Shown here one piece after another: positions 57,845 to 64,000 of a stretch of 64,000 bases of DNA. The DNA is from Bubalus kerabau. Its lineage: Eukaryota > Chordata > Mammalia > Artiodactyla > Bovidae. The stretch's first letter is position 1, and each line of letters starts with the position of its first letter. Location of the stretch: positions 129,221,697 to 129,285,696 of the forward strand of contig NC_073627.1 in assembly GCF_029407905.1 (NCBI RefSeq). The letters are read 5' to 3'. Below the pieces are notes generated by a model that saw nothing but the letters and a program-made list of their open reading frames with translations, was not told the origin of the DNA and did not search any database. A program made the position numbers and the translations under genes.

Positions 57845-58640
57845 CCGAGATCTTTCCACTTTAAAGATGGGGAAGCAGAGGACCCAAGAAGAGAGGGACT
57901 TGCCCCAAGTTCCCAAGACACTAGATCAAAGTCCAGATGTACTTGTGCCCAACCAACACCATCCCCAGGTGCAGGGCTAGGCACCAGGACCATAAGGATA
58001 AGACACAGCTCCTTACCTGGGGGCATGGCAGTCTGATGAGCATATAGGGGATGCAGGGGGGAAGGGAGCAGCCCCAGCAGTGGCAGTAGCCATGGGAGCC
58101 TTGTAATAATGTGTCTGATAGGTGCAGTGCCCATGCTAACCACGCCCCAGCCCCAGGCTTTTGCCCCTAACCTGCTTGCTGCAGGCTCATCATCATAGCA
58201 CCTATGGGTACTGCAGGGGCTGCCCTGACTCAGAGCCTGAGTACTGTGATCCTCTCACTGTGCAGATGAAGAAACTCCGTCCAGTGGATATCAACCTTTT
58301 ATTTTAGTAGGTGAATCCTTTTGTCAAGAGCAATCTTCTGTGGAACCCCCAATAAATCAGGCAGTACTGGGGAAGCACCCTTGCTTAGCTTCTCCCACTT
58401 AACCCCCTTGCAGGGGTCTGAAGAAACTTCTTGGAACCTGAGGTCTCCCCTGAGCACAGGGTAAACACCACCCCTGGGGGCTAGGTTACAAGCAGAACTT
58501 CCTGGTCCATTTATACCCATTTTACAGATGAGCAAACAGAGGCCCAGGGGAGGGGAGGGATTTATCGAGTGTCACCCCAGTGAGTTACCACCTCAGCTAG
58601 CACTCTGGCCAAAGTCCTGTGAATCTCAGGCTGTGTCCAT
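57845..58640 (+). repeat. MIR fragments
   Basis: Fragments at about 57845-57960 ('aagatggggaagcagagg'), 58230-58275 ('gcagatgaagaaactcc') and 58500-58640 ('cattttacagatgagcaaac', 'gaggcccagggg'). Each holds only the MIR 3' portion; the intervening sequence is unassigned. Confidence 0.5.
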
Positions 58641-60404
58641 CTGTGACACCTCTTTTACTAGGAAACAGAGGCTTTCACTAACAGCTATAAAATACCCTCT
58701 CTTCCAAGCCATCATTTAAAGCCAAGCTTTCAGTGGGCTCCTGTTAACACGGTGTTTTCACCTCCCTCCCGCCCTGTCTCTCTCTGACCTCCATCCACAC
58801 GTCACTGAACACAGGAGAAGAATCTCACTTTAGAGAAACCACCCCTGGGAGCCAAGTGGATGAGTGTGGCTTGAAGCTGACAGCTTCATAGTTTACCTTA
58901 GGAGTTCTCCGTTCCTCTCAGCTTATTTAATGAAATGCCTTGTCACTCTGTTCACAGGACATTTGACATTAGAAAGGGCCTTTTAAATCCTTTGAAATAT
59001 GATTTTTAAATTCATTGGCACCTTAGAGTGTGTAAGTGGAACAGTAACTTTCCTGTGTGCACTAAGATGGAGCCTTCTCCAGGAACTTTAATGATTGCAG
59101 CCCTCAGGAGGGCATCTCGGAAGGTGCCCGCCAGCCAGCCCCACCCCTCCTTTGGCAGGCCCCTAGTTGCCACCTGCATGTCTTCTCACCTCTTCCCAGC
59201 TCCTTTCTCCCCCAACTGCTTTGACATGGATTCCTCTTTCCCCTGTCTGTTCCCTTGTCCCAGTTTGTCCCTTCTCCAGGGTCCGTCCATGACTTTTTCT
59301 AAGGACTTTAGTGCAAACCATCTAGGAAAATGAGTCAACTGGCTAAGGAGTCAAGCATGGGCAGCTCCCAGGGTCCCAAACCTGTCTCAGCTGGTCCTCT
59401 CCCCCAGTCCCTTCTTGTCCCTCATGTGACCCAGAGGTGAATCCAAGGCTGTGTTTCCCAAACTTTGTTCCGTGAGGTTCCGATTCCAGGAGAGGTTTCT
59501 CAGAGATGTAGTTTCCTGGCCCAGAGGTCAGGGTTGCTCTGCTCGCCCTCACCATCGTGGTGACGGACCTCTGTCGTAGCAAGCACACCGACAGTTTTGA
59601 GAAGTCAGGGGGAGTCCAGAGTCCTGTGCAACTGTGTACAACCCAGGATCTGTCTGAGCACCAGAAATGTGTTTTGCAGCCCACCTGAGAGATGCCAGTT
59701 TGGAGATGTCTCTGTGATGGTCGGGAAGCATCTGAGCCCTTCACTAGGGTCCTCTTGGCCCCGAGATGGAAATCACAGGGCCTTTCCTGGCTCCCTACTC
59801 AGGAAAATCCAAATTAGGTTATTCTCTGAGAGCCTTCAGGAAGGGTTGTTTTTCTTTTTCATCTAATCCAGAGCATTGTCAGTTGCTTGTGCTTTCTCTG
59901 CAAACAAATAGAAATGAGTCAAGAGGTGGTGGGGGACGGGGCGGGGGGGTGCCATTTATGGCCTGAACACTGCAATCTTGGGGTCTGGTCAGAGGGAGAC
60001 ATCAGGTCAAGCTGAGCCATGCTTAGAAAAAGGGATAGCACTGGCCTTTTCTGTATTTGGGAAGCGAGTCCTTTCTTATCAAGCCAGCTGTCACACACAC
60101 GGGCTTCCCCTACAAATAGGCCCACACAGGCACGGGCTTGCGCTAATAGCATGGATCCCTGCTTCTTCCTGAAATGGAGGCTTCTTCTGGTAGCTGAGTC
60201 AACTTTGGTTTTTGTTTATTTTTAATTACTTTGTTTTAGATTAACAATTACTCCCAGCTTTTTGAATGATAAGTTGGTTCTTTTCCTAGGTTTTGTTTTT
60301 CTCTACTCTGGAAAATTCCATCAGTCATTTCACAGATGAGCCACGGTTTTGTTTGTGTTTGTTTGCGCTGGGGTCTGAAACCACAAACTGCTGCAAGAAA
60401 GGTG

Positions 60405-60885
60405 ATGCTGATTGCCATAATAAAGTACCACACACTGAGTTAAAAAGCAGAGATTTATTGTCTTAAAGTTCCGGAGGCCAGACGTCCAAGATCAAGGTGT
60501 TGGCAGGACTGGTTCCTTCCAAGGGCTGAGGGTCTGTTCCAGGCTTCTCCCCAGGTTCTGGTGGCTTGCTGGAATCTTTGGTATTCCTCGGCTTGTAGAA
60601 GCATCACCTCTGTTTCTGCCTTCATCTTCCTGTGTGATCTTCCTGTGATGATCTTCCTATGTGCCCGTTTACATTTCCGTTTTTCATAAGGACACCAGTC
60701 CTATTGAGTTAGGGGCCCACCCTTCTCTGGCGTGACCTCACTGAACTTTAATTACATCTGCAACACCCCTCTTTCCAAGTACTGTCACATTCTTACTTGG
60801 ATCATGGTATTGGGTTACTGAGGTGGGGTGGGGAGGTTAGAATTTCAGCGTAAGAATTTGGAGGGGACACAGTTCAATGTCAGGT
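60405..60885 (-). mobile_element. MaLR-type solo LTR
   Basis: A minus-strand MLT1/MST-like LTR: 'ccataataaagtaccacac', 'agagatttattgtcttaaag', 'ccaagatcaaggtgttgg', 'cataaggacaccagtcct' and 'gaatttggaggggacacag'. No internal coding region. Subfamily uncertain. Confidence 0.7.
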
Positions 60886-60892
60886 GAGAGGC

Positions 60893-61620
60893 GGTGTGGT
60901 GCAGTGGAAGCACTGGGGTCCGGTGACAGGGATTCTGAGTCAAGGCCTAACTAAGCCATCCCTCAGTTTCTTTGTTGACAAAATGGTTTTAGTTAAAAGA
61001 CTCAATTTACAGGGTGTGGCACCAGGATTGAATGAATTCTCAAGTGTGAAAGTGTCCTAGTTATGGAAGTAGCAGAGACGGCATCCAGACACGGGTGTCA
61101 GGTACCTCTGTGCCATGGGGAATGAGCAGTAGGCGTCTCTAGCAAGGAGGACAGCTGGGAAGTGGCAGACCTGGACCCCTTTTCCCAGACTCCCTCCCTC
61201 CCATTAGTCACTTCCTCTCTGAGCCAGCTCCGTCAGAGGTGAAATGAGAGGTCTGGACGAGGAGGTCTCCTTCTGGCCATGAAGTTAGGGGATTCTGTGA
61301 AAAGGTGCGGATGCAGTGGCTAGAACAGTGCAGTCTTGGAACACAGCAGATCTGGTTCAAATGGTGATTCTCCTGCCTCTCGGTAGTGTGATTTGTGAGT
61401 CCCTCAGCCTCTCTAAACTCAACATCCTCATCTACAAGATGGGAATGAATGCCTGCCGCAGAGGTTAAATTATTAATAGGATGTCCTTGGGAATTACTTA
61501 ATCACAGCTTGGTGTATGGTAGTATAAGTTAGCTATTAGCGTCAGCTGTTCTTCGCAAGGATTGAATGAGATGTAGAGGAAGAGCCTGCATACAGCCGGT
61601 GCTCAATGAACCACTGATGT
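60893..61620 (+). repeat. MIR SINE fragments
   Basis: One at about 60893-61060 ('gtgtggtgcagtggaagc', 'ccctcagtttctttgttg'). A more complete one at about 61310-61620 ('cagatctggttcaaatgg', 'cctcagcctctctaaactc', 'ctcatctacaagatggg', 'ggtgctcaatgaacc'). Confidence 0.65.
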
Positions 61621-61782
61621 TCACCCTGCTTTTAAGATAGGCCTTGGCAGAATGTCCAGCGTTCATGTTTCCCATAAGGGTATATAGGGTGGAGAGTTGT
61701 ACAGAAAATATTTGAACTACTTGAAGAATGAAAGAGTTTTCAGGGACTCATAGGCCGTTTATAATCATCTATTACTCGTAAC

Positions 61783-61931
61783 GGAGAAGGCAATGGCAAC
61801 CCACTCCAGTACTCTTGCCTGGAGAATCCCATGGACGGGGGAGCCTGGTAGGCGGCAGTCTATGGGGTCGTTGGGAGTCCGACACGACTGAGCGACTTCA
61901 CTTTCACTTTTCACTTTCATGCTTTGGAGAA
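61783..61931 (+). mobile_element. BovA2 SINE, truncated, near TMOD1 coding exon
   Basis: A first-monomer BovA2 piece from 'ggagaaggcaatggcaac' through 'gacacgactgagcgacttc' to the linker 'cactttcatgctttgg'. It ends about 230 bases before the TMOD1 acceptor. No clear target-site duplication. Confidence 0.9.
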
Positions 61932-62159
61932 TGGCCTTGCCAATTACAACAATTACATTTTGTTAAGCCGCATGCCCTCAGGACTTTTACCTTGCACAGT
62001 TTATTAGAGAATTAATCCAACTTAATTCCGGATTCCATTATAGTAATTATTATCCTGACAATTCATAAAACATGCCCAGGCCTCCTTGTGAGTGACAAGC
62101 ATCTGCTTGCTCTGAGAATGAATCCAAGAAGGATCTTTCTAAGATTTTTCTCTTTCCAG

Positions 62160-62186
62160 TAGGTCAGCTCAGAAAGTTCTTTCACA
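62160..62186 (+). other. TMOD1: TMOD1 5' UTR part of first coding exon
   Basis: The 27 bases after the acceptor AG (62158-62159) and before the ATG. The acceptor is a CAGTAG tandem (62157-62162), so a second AG three bases on could also be used and would remove only UTR bases. Confidence 0.7.
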
Positions 62187-62306
62187 ATGTCGTACAGACG
62201 AGAACTAGAGAAATACCGTGACCTGGATGAAGATGAAATCCTTGGAGCCCTAACAGAAGAGGAGCTAAGGACCCTGGAAAATGAGCTGGATGAGCTGGAC
62301 CCTGAT
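62187..62306 (+). CDS. TMOD1: TMOD1 first coding exon (tropomodulin-1 N-terminus)
   Basis: Tropomodulin-1 caps actin filament pointed ends with tropomyosin, setting thin-filament length in muscle and short filaments in the red-cell and lens membrane skeleton. The exon encodes exactly 40 residues, MSYRRELEKYRDLDEDEILG then ALTEEELRTLENELDELDPD, of a protein of about 359. The N-terminal helix with Leu27, known to matter for tropomyosin binding, is intact. The ATG has A at -3, a good context. The exon ends in phase 0 at GAT before donor GTGAGT. It is on the same strand as TDRD7, matching their known order. The later exons lie beyond the window. Confidence 0.97.
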
Positions 62307-64000
62307 GTGAGTAGGCACTAAATGGGACACATTGTCACACATGCAGGACGGTGACTCTTAGCAGCTGGGGGAGGGGCGGGCTGACTGCCTGGGGTACCAT
62401 TTCGCCTTTCTTTCCATGGCAATAGCCTTAGAGTAATCTTGCCTTTGTGGGGGTGTGTGTGCGTGTATGTGTGTTGTGCTAGTCATGATTCTCTAAAGTA
62501 ATAGAACAAATAGGATATATATATATAGATATATAGATTTAGATATAAAGAAATTTATTGTCATGAGTAATTGGCTTCCATGATGATTGAGGCTGACAAG
62601 TTCCAGGATCTGCAGTTCGCAACCTGGAGACCCAGGACATCTGAAAGTGTCATTCTAGCCTGAGTCCAAAGGCCTGAGAACCAGGAGAGCTGATGGTATA
62701 GTTTCAGTCCAATAGCTAGCAGGCTCAAGACCCAGGAAGAGCCAGTGTTTCAGATCAAGTCCAAAGGCAAGAAAACAAAATGAAAGCAATTACCCAGCTC
62801 AAAAAGGTCAGGCAGAAAGAAATTCCCTCTTACTGGTAGGAGTTTCAGCCTTTTTGTTATGCTTGTATTCAGACCTTCAACTGATTGGATGGGGCCCATC
62901 CACCTTAGGGAGGGCCATCTGCTTTACTCAGTCTACCAATTCAAATGTTAATGTCATCTAGAAATACCCTCACAGACATATTCAGAATAATGCTTAGCTA
63001 AATGTTTGGGCAGTCTGTGACCCTGTCAAGTTGATGCATAAAATTAATCATCACATGTCCACTTGTGGTCAACTTGACACCCATACACATCTTTTTAAAC
63101 CATACTTATCTCCATATAGGACAATAATAAGGTCATAATTCTGCCTAATGTGATACAACTATCCTGGGTACCTGCCAGAAGAAGAAGTAAAGTCCTTGAG
63201 TAATGTTTATTTTCTCCTTGATACCCTGAAACCTAATACTATGATATAAAATTAACAATACTTAAATGCCACCATATAAAATCAGTACATTCTTTGTTAC
63301 ATATTAAGAGAATAATAGAGGGAAGAAAACAAAAATATTTACTTAATGCATACACACATACATAGACTCACACATACACAAACATGTTCATAAAAAATAC
63401 AGAGGAAATACTCATAACAATATTGTCCTCGTTTGTCTATCTGGTCACATGGTCATAGCTGGTATTTATAACTGCATTCTTCTACTACCCATTCTCTGCT
63501 CCCTTTGCCTTCAGCAAGCACCTCAGCTGGCTGTGAGTCTTTGCCTGATGGAGTGATCTACTCCTGAAGGGCCTGGACCATTAGTAGTCCTGCCTGGATT
63601 GAGTTATAGTTTTCCATTGACTTTAATCCCTGGGCCTTGTAATACTGAGAAAGCCCTATAGAAATACAAGGAATCCCTTGTATTTCAGGGGATGCCCTTC
63701 TTTACCACCCTTCTGGAGCAGCAGCCTAATTTTCCCCTCAGTAATCAACACACATCACCTCAGCCAGTACAGAAATTCCCTTTCTGCCTATTCATTCAGA
63801 GGCATAAGGAGCCCCCAAAGTGGCAGCTTTAACTTCCAGTCCAATGGAATCATTGCTGTGTCTCCTAGTAGAAGTATTCCTCCCTTTGGAACTAAGACTG
63901 AGGCCAGCAGAGCACAAGGTCATAGGAACAGGAAGTAAAACTTTTGCCAGTGGGTCACTAGGGGTACCAGTTGTGATAGTGAGTGGGTTGTTGTTTTTAG
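62307..64000 (+). other. TMOD1: TMOD1 intron (5' part)
   Basis: Begins with donor GTGAGT. It holds a GT-rich tract near 62450-62480, a (TA)n tract at 62510-62545, and a diverged old repeat at about 62485-63260 ('ggctgacaagttccagg', 'ccaaaggcctgagaacc', 'ctttactcagtctaccaat', 'gtcaagttgatgcataaa') that I recognise as a common mammalian interspersed repeat but cannot assign to a family. No exon is seen to the end of the window. Confidence 0.85.
62510..62545. repeat. (TA)n-rich microsatellite
   Basis: An 'atatatatatata' run broken by G, continuing 'gatatatagatttagatata'. It lies at the start of the old repeat in the TMOD1 intron. Confidence 0.85.

Larger units (their letters stand above)
39848..62159 (+). 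other. TMOD1: TMOD1 5' intron (predicted)
   Basis: About 22 kb between the CpG island and the first coding exon, ending TCTCTTTCCAG. It carries BovB pieces (43695-46971), a young L1 (47382-48680), an MaLR LTR split by a SINE (about 49088-49812), a Bov-tA in an old L1 (50106-50335), L1M relics, MIRs, and a BovA2 close to the exon (61783-61931). The stretches 40300-41600, 41850-42900, 45180-45850, 51150-52470, 53990-55850, 56200-56690, 58650-60400 and 61630-61780 show nothing I can name. Confidence 0.7.

Overview
The window is nuclear DNA from a ruminant, most likely a bovid close to cattle. The evidence is the dense set of ruminant-lineage retrotransposons: tRNA-derived Bov-tA and dimeric BovA2 SINEs, BovB (RTE) LINEs, CHR-type artiodactyl SINEs and a young L1. 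These overlie older mammalian MIR, L2-type, L1M, MaLR-LTR and DNA-transposon relics. Nothing prokaryotic or plasmid-like is present, and no tRNA, rRNA or CRISPR locus was seen.

Two protein-coding genes lie head to tail on the + strand. Positions 1-~32120 hold the 3' part of TDRD7 (Tudor domain-containing 7): ten intact exons at 970-1156, 5269-5380, 8537-8739, 10860-10994, 12873-12959, 19472-19606, 21968-22078, 24216-24718, 29414-29574 and 31639-31859 (stop codon at 31857-31859). Joined, they give about 617 codons with no frameshift or internal stop, covering all three C-terminal Tudor units. The N-terminal LOTUS region lies off the left edge. The first intron in the window starts with GC instead of GT.

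Positions ~32120-39000 are intergenic and almost entirely repeats: L2-type and L1M relics, a CHR SINE, and a 1.9-kb BovB nested in an L1. Positions ~39060-40290 form a CpG island, which I interpret as the upstream promoter of TMOD1 (tropomodulin-1). Inside it, a 77-bp block carries a CArG-like box, a CAGCTG E-box and a perfect MEF2/TATA composite, a muscle-type core promoter. A long 5' intron, again mostly repeats, runs to 62159. The first coding exon of TMOD1 is at 62160-62306 (ATG at 62187, 40 codons), and the window ends in the next intron.

The two genes do different jobs: TDRD7 in germ-cell and lens RNA granules, TMOD1 in capping actin pointed ends in muscle, red cells and lens. Their adjacency matches the mammalian TDRD7-TMOD1 order. 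I found no unknown gene system. The most informative signals are the GC-AG intron, the TMOD1 muscle promoter block, two BovB insertions with twin-priming inversions and target-site duplications, two BovB copies sharing one frameshift, head-to-tail arrays of Bov-tA heads, a perfect 15-bp hairpin inside an L1 relic, and a 17-nt G run.
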